Part shown: positions 15,788 to 25,722 of the stretch, piece by piece
Position numbering within the stretch: position 1 is the stretch's first letter
Layout: every line of letters begins with the position of its first letter
Assembly (NCBI RefSeq): GCF_000247605.1
Contig: NC_016894.1
Span: 2,035,732-2,099,731 of the forward strand
Direction of reading: 5' to 3'
Length of the DNA stretch: 64,000 bases
Source: Acetobacterium woodii DSM 1030
GTDB lineage: Bacteria > Bacillota > Clostridia > Eubacteriales > Eubacteriaceae
Translations under genes and position numbers: made by a program
Notes under the pieces: model-generated
The model's input: the letters and a program-made list of their open reading frames with translations, nothing else
Databases searched by the model: none
What the model was told of the DNA's origin: nothing

Positions 15788-16108
15788 TATTAGTATTGCA
15801 TTACGACCAGATTACTCGATGAAATGCTAATAAGGTCAGACGGTTATCATTATAAATAATAGTTGAAAAATAAATTAGCTTCGTTTAATATGAACTTCTT
15901 CAAATAGGCAAATAGGTAAATAGGAACTAGTCAGGTTTGATTAAAATTCAAATTTGGCTACTTTTTTTATTATTTTTGACAGATGCTCGTGAACTCGCTC
16001 ATTAACATGATTAATCATAATATTTGGGGGTAAAAATATTTACATCATTTGAGATCATTTGAAATAATACAATTCATGTTTTTTGAACAGAAACAGAATG
16101 AGAGTGAG
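15788..16108. other. Intergenic region with terminator
   Basis: A terminator (15928-15968: TAGTCAGGTTTGA pairing with TCAAATTTGGCTA, then eight T) ends the HD-GYP gene. Just before it AAATAGG occurs three times in a row with short spacers. No other feature is clear. Confidence 0.6.
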
Positions 16109-18391
16109 ATGAAAAAGATGAATATAAAAAAAGATAATATAAAAAAGGATCAAGTGTCTTTTTTTGAAGCGCTTTTTCGAAATAATCACGAAATTATGCT
16201 TTTGATAAATCCGGATACGATGAAAATTGAAGATTGTAACCAATCGGCCTGTTTATTTTATGGTCTGACCTATGAAGAAATGATTACTTTAAAAATTAGT
16301 CATTTCAATTGTATAAATGAAGATTTACTTAAAAAAGAAGTCAAGTATGCGAAGGATGGACATAAAAATAAATTTTATTTTAAGCATCGTTTAGCTAACG
16401 GCGAAATCAGAGATGTCGAAGTTCACTCCAGTCCAGTCCAAGTGAATGGTCGAGATTATTTATTATCGATTGTTCACGATAATTCCGAATTGGAAGCCGA
16501 CAATAAGTTGCTCAAAAAAGAAAATAGATTTTTAGAAAAACGGGTATCCGAACGTACTTATGAATTAGAAGAGCTTAACCGTCAGCTTGTTACCGCTAAA
16601 GCCGATTTGGAAAGGGAACTGATTTTTATTGATGCTTTGTTTGAGAGTATCCCAGGTTATCTATATGTTTATGATGAAATGGGAAGACTGATTAAGTGGA
16701 ATAAGAAACACGAAGAGATGACTGGATACTCATCGGCAGAACTGTCGCAGATGACAATGGATAAATGGTATGAAGGTGAGGATTTGATTCGGGTTTTGGC
16801 TGCCGTTGATGAAGTTTTTAAAACTGGCTATGGCGAAGTTGAAGCCCACTTGATCACGAAAAATGGCGAGAAACTTTTAATCCGATCAAACGGGGTAGTT
16901 ATGACACTTAAGGGCAAAAAATATCTCACTGGGATTGGCATTGATGTTGCCGAACGTCGTCGGTTGGAAGCCGAACTGGCAAATGAGAGTAAACTTTTAG
17001 AAACAACGCTCGTTTCAGTTGGTGATGGCGTTATTTCATGTGATCAGAATGGTGATGTTTTATTTATCAATCGGGTTGCTCAAGAATTAACTGGTTGGAG
17101 TAAAAGTGAAGCAATGGGTAAATCAATTGAAGAAGTTTTTCACATTGTTAATGATCAAAGTCATAAAAAAACAGGGAATATTGTTCAAGATGTTCTTCGT
17201 ACGAAGGAAATTAAAGAACTCGAAACGGACAGTCTTTTAATTGCCAAAGATGGCACGGAACGATCAATTGAAGACAGTGCTGCTCCGATCATGGAAGAAA
17301 ATGGCGATGTCTTGGGTGTCGTATTGGTTTTCAGGGATTTTACCGAAAAAAAACAGAAACTCGAACAGATTGAATATCTAAGTTATCATGATCAACTTAC
17401 CGGACTTTACAATCGCCGATTTTATGAAGAAGAGTTACTGCGAATGGATACACCAGAAAACTTACCACTGTCTTTAGTTATGGGCGATGTTAACGGATTA
17501 AAACTTGTTAACGATAGTTTTGGTCATGTAATGGGAGATAAGTTGTTAATAAAAACCGCCCAAATTATGAAAACAGCTTGTCGCAGCGAGGATGTGGTCG
17601 CCCGGTTGGGAGGCGATGAATTTATGATTCTTTTGCCTAAAACAAACGCTAATGAAGCCAAAAAACTTGTCAAGCGGATTGAAAAATTGACAGAAAACGA
17701 AATGGTCGGAACGGTGGCTGTTTCAATTTCCTTCGGTTTTGAAACAAAAAATAGCAGTAATGTGGATATTCAGCAAATTTTTAAAAAAGCAGAAGATTAT
17801 ATGTATCGTCGTAAACTCACAGAAAGTTTGGGAATGCGAAATAAAACAGTCGGAATGATTATCAGTACTTTATTTGAAAAAAACAAACGCGAAATGTGCC
17901 ACTCCGAGCGCGTGGGTCAGTTAACCGAAGCGATTGCTGAAAAACTGGGAATGGACTGCAAAAGCACGGAGGATTTAAAAACTGCTGGGCTGATGCATGA
18001 TATTGGAAAGATTGGTGTTTCAGACAGTATTCTTAATAAAGCTGAAATGCTTGATCAACGAGAATGGAAAGAAATCCGACGTCATCCGGAAGTCGGGTAT
18101 CGGATCTTGAGTTCAGCCAATGAATTTGCTGAAATAGCCGATCATATTTTAGCGCATCATGAACGATGGGATGGTAGTGGTTATCCGAAAGGGCTAAAAG
18201 GTGAGGAAATTTCGCTGGAAGCTCGTATTATTGCCATTGCTGATGCATACGATGCAATGACAAAAATGCGAATCCATATGGAAGACCTCACCATTGAAGA
18301 AGCAATCAAAGAAATTAACCGTTGTTCCGGCACCCAGTTCGATCCGGAAATAGCCCAAGTATTTATTGAAATGATCTTAGAAAATAGCTAA
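16109..18391 (+). CDS. PAS-GGDEF-HD-GYP protein
   Basis: The protein is about 760 residues and cytoplasmic. Three PAS domains (about residues 10-120, 170-290 and 295-420; the first two are separated by a coiled coil) lead into a GGDEF domain (about 430-580) with DQLTGLYNRRFYEEEL and an intact RLGGDEFMILLP. An HD-GYP domain (about 585-760) follows with GLMHDIGKIGVSDSILNKAE and HHERWDGSGYPKGL. Both catalytic signatures look complete, so it could make and degrade c-di-GMP depending on PAS input. Start uncertain: ATG 16109 has a purine-rich GAGAGTGAG before it, ATG 16076 has no ribosome site, and an in-frame TTG lies at 16049. It stands alone next to the shorter HD-GYP gene. Confidence 0.88.
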   Translation: MKKMNIKKDNIKKDQVSFFEALFRNNHEIMLLINPDTMKIEDCNQSACLFYGLTYEEMITLKISHFNCINEDLLKKEVKYAKDGHKNKFYFKHRLANGEIRDVEVHSSPVQVNGRDYLLSIVHDNSELEADNKLLKKENRFLEKRVSERTYELEELNRQLVTAKADLERELIFIDALFESIPGYLYVYDEMGRLIKWNKKHEEMTGYSSAELSQMTMDKWYEGEDLIRVLAAVDEVFKTGYGEVEAHLITKNGEKLLIRSNGVVMTLKGKKYLTGIGIDVAERRRLEAELANESKLLETTLVSVGDGVISCDQNGDVLFINRVAQELTGWSKSEAMGKSIEEVFHIVNDQSHKKTGNIVQDVLRTKEIKELETDSLLIAKDGTERSIEDSAAPIMEENGDVLGVVLVFRDFTEKKQKLEQIEYLSYHDQLTGLYNRRFYEEELLRMDTPENLPLSLVMGDVNGLKLVNDSFGHVMGDKLLIKTAQIMKTACRSEDVVARLGGDEFMILLPKTNANEAKKLVKRIEKLTENEMVGTVAVSISFGFETKNSSNVDIQQIFKKAEDYMYRRKLTESLGMRNKTVGMIISTLFEKNKREMCHSERVGQLTEAIAEKLGMDCKSTEDLKTAGLMHDIGKIGVSDSILNKAEMLDQREWKEIRRHPEVGYRILSSANEFAEIADHILAHHERWDGSGYPKGLKGEEISLEARIIAIADAYDAMTKMRIHMEDLTIEEAIKEINRCSGTQFDPEIAQVFIEMILENS

Positions 18392-18414
18392 AGAATCGAT
18401 TAGACTGATAATTA

Positions 18415-19059
18415 TCATTGATTTTTCAGATTTTGGATCATTAACCCAAAAGTTTCATGTTTAATTTGGGTGGGATCAAATTTTAGTAACTTAAAAGTGA
18501 TTTGAACGCAAAAACCAATGCAAAAAGCAGATATGATCGTACCTAAACCAACCATTCCACCCAGTAACCAACCAATAATAACGACGCTAATTTCAATAAT
18601 ACCCCGACAGAAGCCAACCGGCAGTTTTGTTTTTCGAGTGATTGCGACCATGAGACTATCTCGCGGTCCGGCTCCAAAAGCAGAAGAAATATAGAAATAA
18701 GTTCCCAGCGAAATGATAAAAAGCCCAATAATAAGAACGAAGGTTCCAATCCAAAAACCATGAAAAAGAGGAATGAAATCCAAAAATAGAATCAAATCCA
18801 TAAACAGACCGATCATAAACATGTTAAAAATTGTGCCAAGACCAATTTTTTCACCCAATAAAACAACAATAGCGACAATTAAAGCGCCAACAGCAGTATT
18901 GACCAGACCAATACTAACTCCTAATGTTTGACTGATTCCACTATGAAGAACTTCCCACGGAGCATAACCAACATTTGCCCGCATCGTTAAGATAATCCCC
19001 AATCCATAGAGAAAGAGACCGAAATTTAATTTAAAAAAACGAAAAATATACCCTGTCAT
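18415..19059 (-). CDS. YczE/YitT-like integral membrane protein
   Basis: A 214-residue protein with five to six hydrophobic segments starts FRFFKLNFGLFLYGLGIILTMRANVGYAPWEVLHSGISQTLGVSIG. The ANVGYAPWEVL and SAFGAGPRDSLM motifs are characteristic of the YczE/YyaS family of bacterial membrane proteins. Function is not established; B. subtilis YczE affects lipopeptide production. The start is set at 19059 because AAGGAG lies 7 bases before it; a longer reading upstream has no ribosome site. It converges with the PAS-GGDEF-HD-GYP gene, only 23 bases apart. Confidence 0.8.
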   Translation of the reverse strand: MTGYIFRFFKLNFGLFLYGLGIILTMRANVGYAPWEVLHSGISQTLGVSIGLVNTAVGALIVAIVVLLGEKIGLGTIFNMFMIGLFMDLILFLDFIPLFHGFWIGTFVLIIGLFIISLGTYFYISSAFGAGPRDSLMVAITRKTKLPVGFCRGIIEISVVIIGWLLGGMVGLGTIISAFCIGFCVQITFKLLKFDPTQIKHETFGLMIQNLKNQ

Positions 19060-19230
19060 AATACACTCCTTGATGAATAATGTTACTAGTATAGCATAAA
19101 ATAAGTTGCGGATAAAGGAGATAAAACTTGCTGGAAAATAATGATTTTGTGTTTTAGTCAAAAATATTGTGGTATAATTTTTACAACGTAATTAAATCAT
19201 AGCGTTTAACAATTCTGGAGGTTTAAAAAG

Positions 19231-19867
19231 ATGAAAGTATTAGGGATTAATGGTAGCCCTCATGGAGAGGGAAATACATTTACGGCACTTAGTATTGCCG
19301 GCGAAATTTTTGCTCGCGATAGTATTGATTTTGAGATTTTCAATGTAGGGATGAAAGCCGTACAGGGATGTACCGGTTGTAATGCTTGTGGGAAAAATAA
19401 AAATGAACAATGCATTTTTTCCAAAGATGTCGTTAATGAAGGTATTCAAAAAAATAAAAGAAGCCGATGGCATTATTTTTGCCAGCCCCGTTCATTTTTC
19501 TGGAATTGGCGGAAATATGAAATCATTTTTGGACCGGACATTTTATGTTGCTGGGGCCAATGGCGGATTATTTCGACATAAGGTGGCCGCGGCGCTTGTT
19601 GCGGTAAGACGTTCTGGTGGAGTTGCCACAGTTGATCAACTAAATCACTATATTACTTACTCTGAAATGGTTATGGCAACCGGAAACTACTGGAATGTCA
19701 TCCATGGGCGTACACCGGGAGAGGCTGCTCAGGATACCGAAGGGGCTCAAACGATTGAGGTCACTGCGGCCAATATGATTTGGTTGATGCGCCTTATCGA
19801 AAACGGAAAAGGTGTTGTGCCGGAACCAAATCCCTTTAAAAAGGTCTACATGCATTTTGTTCGATAA
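19231..19867 (+). pseudogene. Iron-sulfur flavoprotein / NADPH-dependent FMN reductase, frameshifted
   Basis: The N-terminal part (MKVLGINGSPHGEGNTFTALSIAGEIF, then GCTGCNACGKNKNEQCIFSKDVV) is a flavodoxin-like fold with the compact cysteine motif of iron-sulfur flavoproteins. The reading frame breaks at a run of seven A (19448-19454). After it the protein continues in the next frame as KIKEADGIIFASPVHFSGIGGNMKSFLDRTFYVAGANGG to VYMHFVR. Removing one A restores a continuous protein of about 211 residues, normal for the family. A good AGGAGG-like site precedes the start. This may be a real mutation, a phase-variable tract or a sequencing error. The rest is well preserved, so inactivation, if real, is recent. 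Confidence 0.8.
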
Positions 19868-19875
19868 AGCAACCT

Positions 19876-20046
19876 TAAAACACGTTTTACTTGTTGAAGT
19901 CGGCGATAACTCCGTACCGACAATTAGTTAAGTGTGTGTTTGCTAACCAACCGGATCGGCTTAGGCCTTGTCCGCTCTGGTCCAAACGCGCAGATTAACC
20001 GAATTGTCAGTACTTTGTCGGCAACCGCAAACAAGCTGACGTGTTT
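19876..20046. repeat. Long imperfect palindrome between convergent genes
   Basis: AAAACACGT...GTCGGCGATAACTCCGTACCGACAATT...GTTAA on the left matches the complement of TTAAC..AATTGTCAGTACTTTGTCGGC...ACGTGTTTT on the right, with a further smaller hairpin (CGGATCGGCTTAGGCCTTGTCCG) in the centre. It is much larger than a terminator and GC-richer than its surroundings. Sequence differs from the 171-bp repeat elsewhere in the window. It ends in seven T and would terminate the flavoprotein gene. Confidence 0.7.
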
Positions 20047-20055
20047 TTTTAATGT

Positions 20056-20892
20056 TTAATTAATGGTTAAGTTTACCATGCCGATACCACCATCAATATC
20101 AATATAGTTGGGGGCTGATTTGGAGCCAAAACCATTTTCAGAAATTTTACGATCATTAACGGTAATTGTTCCGAGGCCTGGATCAGCGTTGATATAATAA
20201 TCATCAACGGGTCCGGAAATTGCCAGTTTAGTTTGACCAATCCCGCAATTTAATTTCATATTACCGGAAATAATCCCTTGGATATCAATCAGTCCAACAC
20301 CGCCGTCAATGTCAAAATCATGAAGTTGGACATCAGAAAAATGAACAGCGCCGGCGCCTCCTTCAAGTTGTCCAGAATCGGCTTTTAGATTATTGGCTAC
20401 AAGTTCGCCCGCACCTTGTTTCACGATTAGCTTTTGAGCGGAAATTTGAGACAGTTTACCTTGACCAGCCCCCAGATCTAATTCGAGTATTTTTAAGGAA
20501 GTGTCTTCAGGGATGGTTATGGACAAGCGCGGTTTTTGACTTGGATGAATAAAGTTAAATAAAAACCGATCATCTTCAATTGATAATTTACCTTGTTCAA
20601 ATGTAACATCTAAATTTTTAGGCAGGTTGGTGCCTTCAACTTTAAAAACATCACCAGTTTGAAGGGTCACACTGCCGACATTAAGATTAACATAAATAGC
20701 ATCTAAATCACCGGTATACAGTTGGATATAAGGCGTGGTTTGCTGTTTAGTTTGTTGGTTTTCCTCTCCGATTAGTCCAAAACTCTTTATGACACTAATG
20801 CCACCATTAACAATAAGGGAAATAATACCTAAAGATAACACCAGACCAAAAGCAATGGCAAGATATTTAATCCAATTATTGTTGTTTTTCAT
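20056..20892 (-). CDS. DUF4097-type beta-helix membrane-anchored protein
   Basis: The 278-residue protein begins with a single membrane helix (about 8-30: IKYLAIAFGLVLSLGIISLIVNGG), then a linker, then a repetitive beta-strand domain (about 55-278). Recurrent GAGQGKL, GAGELVA, GGAGAVHF, GGVGLIDI and GIGQTKL turns are typical of DUF4097 proteins, which fold as right-handed beta-helices. Such proteins are often found next to LiaF/PspC genes in envelope stress modules. It overlaps the upstream LiaF-like gene by 4 bases (ATGA), so the two are translationally coupled. The helix orientation suggests that the beta domain is outside the cell. Confidence 0.78.
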   Translation of the reverse strand: MKNNNNWIKYLAIAFGLVLSLGIISLIVNGGISVIKSFGLIGEENQQTKQQTTPYIQLYTGDLDAIYVNLNVGSVTLQTGDVFKVEGTNLPKNLDVTFEQGKLSIEDDRFLFNFIHPSQKPRLSITIPEDTSLKILELDLGAGQGKLSQISAQKLIVKQGAGELVANNLKADSGQLEGGAGAVHFSDVQLHDFDIDGGVGLIDIQGIISGNMKLNCGIGQTKLAISGPVDDYYINADPGLGTITVNDRKISENGFGSKSAPNYIDIDGGIGMVNLTIN

Positions 20893-21566
20893 TTAACTTC
20901 AGTGCCCCCAAAAATGTTCGTGCTGTTAATGTAAACAGTGGGCGGATTTTCTTCAAGGGGTTTGTTTGTTTTATTCGAAGCACCTCCAAAAATAGGTGTT
21001 GTTGACATTTCAACCCGGACGTTACTCGGAACGAGCATTTCAATTCCACCAAATACTGCTGTTGCAGAAATATAGATATCCTCATTAATAATTGCTTGTC
21101 TTAAATCGATGGAGACACTACCAAAAACAGCGGTTAAACTAGCGCCGCTAAATACTTCGCCCGGAAAGTTCAGCTCTTGTCCGCCAAATACTGCCGAGTA
21201 TTCGGGAAGTCCATCCTTACTCATGCCCTGGATCAGTTTTGCATTTTTACTAAGTTGGTCCTTAAACATAATGCTTAAGCCCACGGCGATAATAATGATC
21301 GGAAAGATCAGATCTCCCAGTAGTTGTCCATTTAAAAAGCCTTGTGCTGATACAAATAGTAAGATACCAATTCCCATGCCAATGGTATTCCAGAGTTGCA
21401 GACCATTTTGAACAATACTGATGAGGCAGGGAATAATAATGAATAACGTCCACCAACCGTCAAAAAAAAGTTCGAAATTCCACAAGCCAAATACATTTCC
21501 AGCAAAGCCAAGCCCAACGATTACTAACAAGAGACCCCATAACAGGTTACCAGTTCGATTTCTCAT
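20889..21566 (-). CDS. LiaF-like membrane protein
   Basis: The 225-residue protein has a hydrophobic N-terminal half with about four short helices (GNLLWGLLLVIVGLGFAGNVFGLWNF, GWWTLFIIIPCLISIV, GMGIGILLFVSAQGF, LIFPIIIIAVGLSIMF). The C-terminal beta domain has repeated AVFGG, AVFGS, AVFGGIE, PIFGG and NIFGG motifs. That pattern is the LiaF/YvqF C-terminal domain (cell-wall-active antibiotic response protein). In bacilli LiaF restrains the LiaRS two-component system; no such kinase is next to this pair, so the role here is open. It is first in a two-gene operon with the DUF4097 protein. The ribosome site is AAGGAGC. Confidence 0.8.
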   Translation of the reverse strand: MRNRTGNLLWGLLLVIVGLGFAGNVFGLWNFELFFDGWWTLFIIIPCLISIVQNGLQLWNTIGMGIGILLFVSAQGFLNGQLLGDLIFPIIIIAVGLSIMFKDQLSKNAKLIQGMSKDGLPEYSAVFGGQELNFPGEVFSGASLTAVFGSVSIDLRQAIINEDIYISATAVFGGIEMLVPSNVRVEMSTTPIFGGASNKTNKPLEENPPTVYINSTNIFGGTEVK

Positions 21567-21832
21567 TTTTTGCTCCTTTGTTTCATAAGTTTTATTTATT
21601 ATATCATGAGCAGTGGAAAATTAAAAATTTTCTGTGGGATAATTAAAATAATTCGTACGAACATTTGTAATATAATTGACTAATTGAAATAAGGTAGTTA
21701 AAATAATAAGTGAACATGCGAAAGAATAAAATTTGTAATAGTTATCGTGTGTTTTCTTCAAAAGTGATTTTCAAAACAGATGATAAATCTTAATTTATGA
21801 GTCATGTTATCAATAAAATAGAGGAGTTTGAC

Positions 21833-22237
21833 ATGGGATTAGAAAGTGTTTTATATAAATGTGAAAAAGGCGTAGATCTTAAACAGTTACGGTTAAAACC
21901 CTGGGCAGTAGCTTCGGAAGTAATGGGACGTTTCAAAAAGACAAACCAACTTCACCGTTGGTTTTTGGAAAACATTCAAAATGGGGTAGATGATAATCGT
22001 TTTTATTTAGTAGAGGAAAAGCAGTTTAAGCAATTATTGAAACTCTGTTCATCGGTAGATGCCTATCCTGATCGCGCCGCGGAATTACTGCCTACATTAA
22101 AAGGGTTTGATATAGGTAGTGCCAAATATGATACTGTTTATTTCGAAAATTTGAAGAAGGTGCTAATCATACTCAGTCACATCAACAATACTTTTGATTT
22201 TGAAAAAAATGAATTGGTTTATAGTAGTTCACATTAA
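21833..22237 (+). CDS. Conserved hypothetical protein
   Basis: This 134-residue soluble protein is rich in helix formers and basic residues (ESVLYKCEKGVDLKQLRLKPWAVASEVMGRFKKTNQLHRWFLENIQNG, then EEKQFKQLLKLCSSVDAYPDRAAELLP). I do not recognise the family with certainty. Similar small proteins occur in many bacteria without known function. The start at 21833 is chosen because a GAGGAG site lies 6 bases before it; an ATG 36 bases upstream has none. It has no operon partner and ends in an unusual double palindrome. Confidence 0.65.
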   Translation: MGLESVLYKCEKGVDLKQLRLKPWAVASEVMGRFKKTNQLHRWFLENIQNGVDDNRFYLVEEKQFKQLLKLCSSVDAYPDRAAELLPTLKGFDIGSAKYDTVYFENLKKVLIILSHINNTFDFEKNELVYSSSH

Positions 22238-22306
22238 TTAGATTTTCATTGAATAATCAGCCAGTTAAGATCCATTAACTGGCTGATTGTTCTATGAAAA
22301 TCTAAT
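22237..22306. terminator. Nested palindrome terminator
   Basis: The inner stem AATCAGCCAGTTAA/TTAACTGGCTGATT (22255-22288) is perfect. An outer stem ATTAGATTTTCAT/ATGAAAATCTAAT (22237-22249 and 22294-22306) is also perfect, with small internal loops between. The whole 70 bp overlaps the stop codon of the upstream gene. It lacks a T tract directly after the inner stem, so it may be an mRNA 3' stabiliser or repeat rather than a simple terminator. Confidence 0.65.
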
Positions 22307-22650
22307 CACCAGAATTGTCATTTGATAAGTTGGCTCATTTGATGATTGGGTTTACTAAGCTAAAAATAATTTCATGGCAAATAGCAATTAATTTACATAA
22401 AGCACTTGTACTTAAAGTCATTTTCATTTATGATTTTAAATATATTTAAAATTAATCAGATGCTAATATTGGGGCGGGTTATTTTAATCTGTTGATAATA
22501 AACTGACTAATGAGAGCTTAATTAATTACATCAATAAAAATTGAGTTGTAATCAGCATTCTCATATCAGAATAAGATGTTTCACACCAGAAATATAAAAA
22601 AAGAACAGAAAGGAAGGAAAGATGTATTACACCGATATATCTTATTAAAA
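22307..22650. other. AT-rich gap before the first chemoreceptor
   Basis: No promoter stands out. Near its end a strong AAGGAAGG site (22611-22618) precedes an eight-codon ORF, ATG 22622 to TAA 22646-22648 (MYYTDISY), which stops two bases before the chemoreceptor ATG at 22651. This is the second such coupled mini-ORF in the window; the chemoreceptor has no ribosome site of its own. Confidence 0.4.
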
Positions 22651-25600
22651 ATGAATAAAAATAAAAGTTTGTTAATTCGGATGTTACTGTCAATTGGATT
22701 ACCGGTTGCTATTATTTTTGCACTTGTCGCTGGCATTTCTTTATATGTCATGAACCAGGCAATCACAGAGATAACCGTCAACCAATTGTCGGCCAGATCT
22801 GAATCGGTTTCTAATCAGATCAATTCTTATTTTACTAAATATCTGGAGGATGCAACCCAGTTATCGACCAATCCGGAAATCCGAAACTTATTTGACCAGG
22901 TGACTCCCGGTGTTGGAATTACTTCTACCGCTAATTTTCCTGAAGTCAAACAAACACTGGATAACGTTCATGCAACTGATCCTGAAAATATTCGGGTGAC
23001 ATGGATTGCTGACGTTGATTCGAGTCAATTTACGCAATCTGATGGTGTTGTTTCGGATTCAAGTTATAATATTAATACACGGCCATGGTTTCAAGAATTA
23101 CTCAAAAAAAAGAAAACCTTTATATCAGAACCCTATGAAGATATTACGACGAAAGAAATCATTGTCAGTGTTGTCGCACCCGTGTTTAAACCGGACACTC
23201 AAGAATTAGTGGGGGCAACATGTATCGATGTGTCCATTGATCGAATCAAAGAAATTATTGCAGAGAATAAAATTGGAGATACGGGATTTTTTGTAGTAGC
23301 AACCAATAGTGGCATCGTTTTTGACCATCCTAATTCAGATTATAACAATGGGCCGTTGTCAGAAACCGATATGTCAGAAAATATTGTCGCGGCATTAATG
23401 AATAAAAATGTCGGACCGCTTAGTTATTCAACGAATGGGACCGTCAACGAGGGATATGTGACCGAAATTGGAACGACCGGATGGGTTATTGCCAGTGGGC
23501 TTCCAATGGCAGAATTTAATGACTATTACAACGGAATTCAGACAACGATGATAATCATTTTTGCATTAGGATTATTGGTTATCGTGATTCTAATCGACAA
23601 ATCTGCCCAGAGTTTTGTAAAACCCATCAAACGGCTGGCCGAGGCCGCCGATCACCTCGCGCTAGGTGCGGTGGACATCGATTATTCAATGGCTGAAACA
23701 GCCTCGAAAGACGAAATCGGCGAATTAACCAAATCATTTGTTAATATGGCGCAAAACATCCGTGATCAGGCCGAAGCTGCTCAAAAGATAGCACTTGGGG
23801 ATTTATCTTGTGATATTAAACCTAAGTCTGAAAATGATATCTTAGGTAATAGTATGATTTCGATTAAAAATGCGATTGGTAAGCTTGTTGCCGATACCAT
23901 TATGCTTTCTGATTCAGCCATTCAAGGAGATTTCACTAAACGGGCGGAAATTGACAAACACGCTGGTGAATATGAAAAAGTTATTGCTGGTATCAATCAG
24001 ACGTTGGATACCGTTGTTGATAATATGTTTTGGTACGAAGCGATTATCGATGGGATACCGTATCCCATTCATGTTACCGATAATGAAATGAAATGGACAT
24101 TTATGAACCGCGCCTTTGAAACTCAAATGATTGCCCATGGAACCATAAATGATCGCGTCTCGGCCTGTGGAATGGATTGTCACAAGGCTGGCAACAGCAT
24201 TTGTCAAACTGAGGAATGTGGAATTAAACAGTTAATTGATCAGGGCCGGGCTGATAGCTATTTTGAACGCGATGGTCGCAACAACAAACAGGAAACTGCT
24301 TATCTAAAAAATAAAAAAGGCGAGAATATTGGTTTTGTAGAAATTGTGACTGATCTGACGCCGATAATTCGGGTCAGTGATTATACCAAGGCCGAAGTGG
24401 CCCGACTGGGAGGAAACCTGCTGCGCTTAGCTGAAGGCGATTTGAATTTTGATTTAAATATCGTTCAGGCCGATGAATATACCTCCGAAGTGAGTGCCCA
24501 GTTCAATGAAATCAATAATAGTTTAGTAACGGTTAAGGATTCGATTGGGGCAATGATTAATGATGCGACAATGATTGCCAATGCTGTGATCGACGGAAAT
24601 CTTCAAGTTACAGCAGATACTAAACAGTTTAAAGGTGCCTGGGAAGAAGTGGTTGGTGGCATGAATATCATTCTGGCTGAAATGAACAAACCGCTGGGTG
24701 AAATCATGGTTGTCATGGATGCTATTTCAAATGGAAATCTGGGTGCGCGCATCACTGGGGAATATAAGGGTGATATTAATACTCTGAAACAAACAGTGAA
24801 TAATACCGCCATCTTATTACATGAAGTTGTTGGAGAAATCACCGAAAAAATTGAACAATTATCTCAGGGAAACCTTAACATTGAAAATACACAAGCGTTT
24901 CGCGGTGATTTCATTAGCATTTCCGATGCAATTAATGTCATCATCCAGTCATTAAATGACGTTATGGGCGATATTAATACCGCTGCTGAACAGGTAAATG
25001 CGGGGGCCAATCAGGTATCCGACAGCAGTCAGATTTTAGCTCAAGGTTCGACTGAACAAGCCAGCTCAATTCAGGAACTGACGGCTTCTATCACGGAAAT
25101 TGCCGTTCAAACAAAAAACAACGCGGTAGATGCAAACAAAGCCCGAGAGTTAGCAACCGATGTTATGGAAAATGCTGATAAGGGCAATCACCAAATGACT
25201 GAAATGCAGCGATCAATGGTAGCTATTGATAAATCGTCGCAGGACATTTCAAAAATTATTAAAGTAATTGACGATATTGCCTTCCAGACAAATATTCTGG
25301 CTCTTAATGCGGCGGTGGAAGCAGCCCGGGCCGGACAACATGGCAAAGGTTTTGCGGTAGTTGCCGAAGAAGTTCGAACGCTGGCGGCCCGAAGTGCTGA
25401 AGCCGCTAAAGAAACAACGGAATTAATTGAAGGTTCTATCAATAAAGTTCAGGAAGGAACCAACATTGCTGACGATACCGCTAAAGCGTTAAATGAAATT
25501 GTCAATGGAATTAGTAAGATGACCAACCTGATCGGTAATATTGCAACCGCTTCAAATGAACAAGCGACCGGAATTGCTCAGATTAATATGGGAGTCGATC

Positions 25601-25722
25601 AAGTTGCCCAGGTGGTTCAACAGACTTCGGCAACGGCCGAGCAAAGTGCTGCTGCCAGCGAAGAGTTATCGGGACAATCCGTTTTATTAAAACAAATGAT
25701 TGATCGATTTCAGTTACGCTAA
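22651..25722 (+). CDS. Methyl-accepting chemotaxis protein with Cache and PAS-like domains
   Basis: The receptor is about 1023 residues. It has a membrane helix at 12-36, an extracellular dCache-type sensor (about 40-300, with [37 protein letters not shown] and the [14 protein letters not shown] repeat) and a second helix near 305-325. A HAMP region and several HAMP-like repeats follow, then a PAS-like domain with a cysteine cluster ([19 protein letters not shown]). The C-terminal signalling hairpin contains the conserved tip [47 protein letters not shown]. The start is set at 22651 because the sequence from [10 protein letters not shown] aligns with the starts of the two neighbouring receptors. 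It is the only one of the three with a large external sensor. Confidence 0.92.
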   Translation: MNKNKSLLIRMLLSIGLPVAIIFALVAGISLYVMNQAITEITVNQLSARSESVSNQINSYFTKYLEDATQLSTNPEIRNLFDQVTPGVGITSTANFPEVKQTLDNVHATDPENIRVTWIADVDSSQFTQSDGVVSDSSYNINTRPWFQELLKKKKTFISEPYEDITTKEIIVSVVAPVFKPDTQELVGATCIDVSIDRIKEIIAENKIGDTGFFVVATNSGIVFDHPNSDYNNGPLSETDMSENIVAALMNKNVGPLSYSTNGTVNEGYVTEIGTTGWVIASGLPMAEFNDYYNGIQTTMIIIFALGLLVIVILIDKSAQSFVKPIKRLAEAADHLALGAVDIDYSMAETASKDEIGELTKSFVNMAQNIRDQAEAAQKIALGDLSCDIKPKSENDILGNSMISIKNAIGKLVADTIMLSDSAIQGDFTKRAEIDKHAGEYEKVIAGINQTLDTVVDNMFWYEAIIDGIPYPIHVTDNEMKWTFMNRAFETQMIAHGTINDRVSACGMDCHKAGNSICQTEECGIKQLIDQGRADSYFERDGRNNKQETAYLKNKKGENIGFVEIVTDLTPIIRVSDYTKAEVARLGGNLLRLAEGDLNFDLNIVQADEYTSEVSAQFNEINNSLVTVKDSIGAMINDATMIANAVIDGNLQVTADTKQFKGAWEEVVGGMNIILAEMNKPLGEIMVVMDAISNGNLGARITGEYKGDINTLKQTVNNTAILLHEVVGEITEKIEQLSQGNLNIENTQAFRGDFISISDAINVIIQSLNDVMGDINTAAEQVNAGANQVSDSSQILAQGSTEQASSIQELTASITEIAVQTKNNAVDANKARELATDVMENADKGNHQMTEMQRSMVAIDKSSQDISKIIKVIDDIAFQTNILALNAAVEAARAGQHGKGFAVVAEEVRTLAARSAEAAKETTELIEGSINKVQEGTNIADDTAKALNEIVNGISKMTNLIGNIATASNEQATGIAQINMGVDQVAQVVQQTSATAEQSAAASEELSGQSVLLKQMIDRFQLR

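Noticed and set aside
15901-15925. AAATAGG triplet as a CRISPR or iteron start
   Set aside because: Only three short units in AT-rich sequence, no spacers of regular length and no cas or replication genes.
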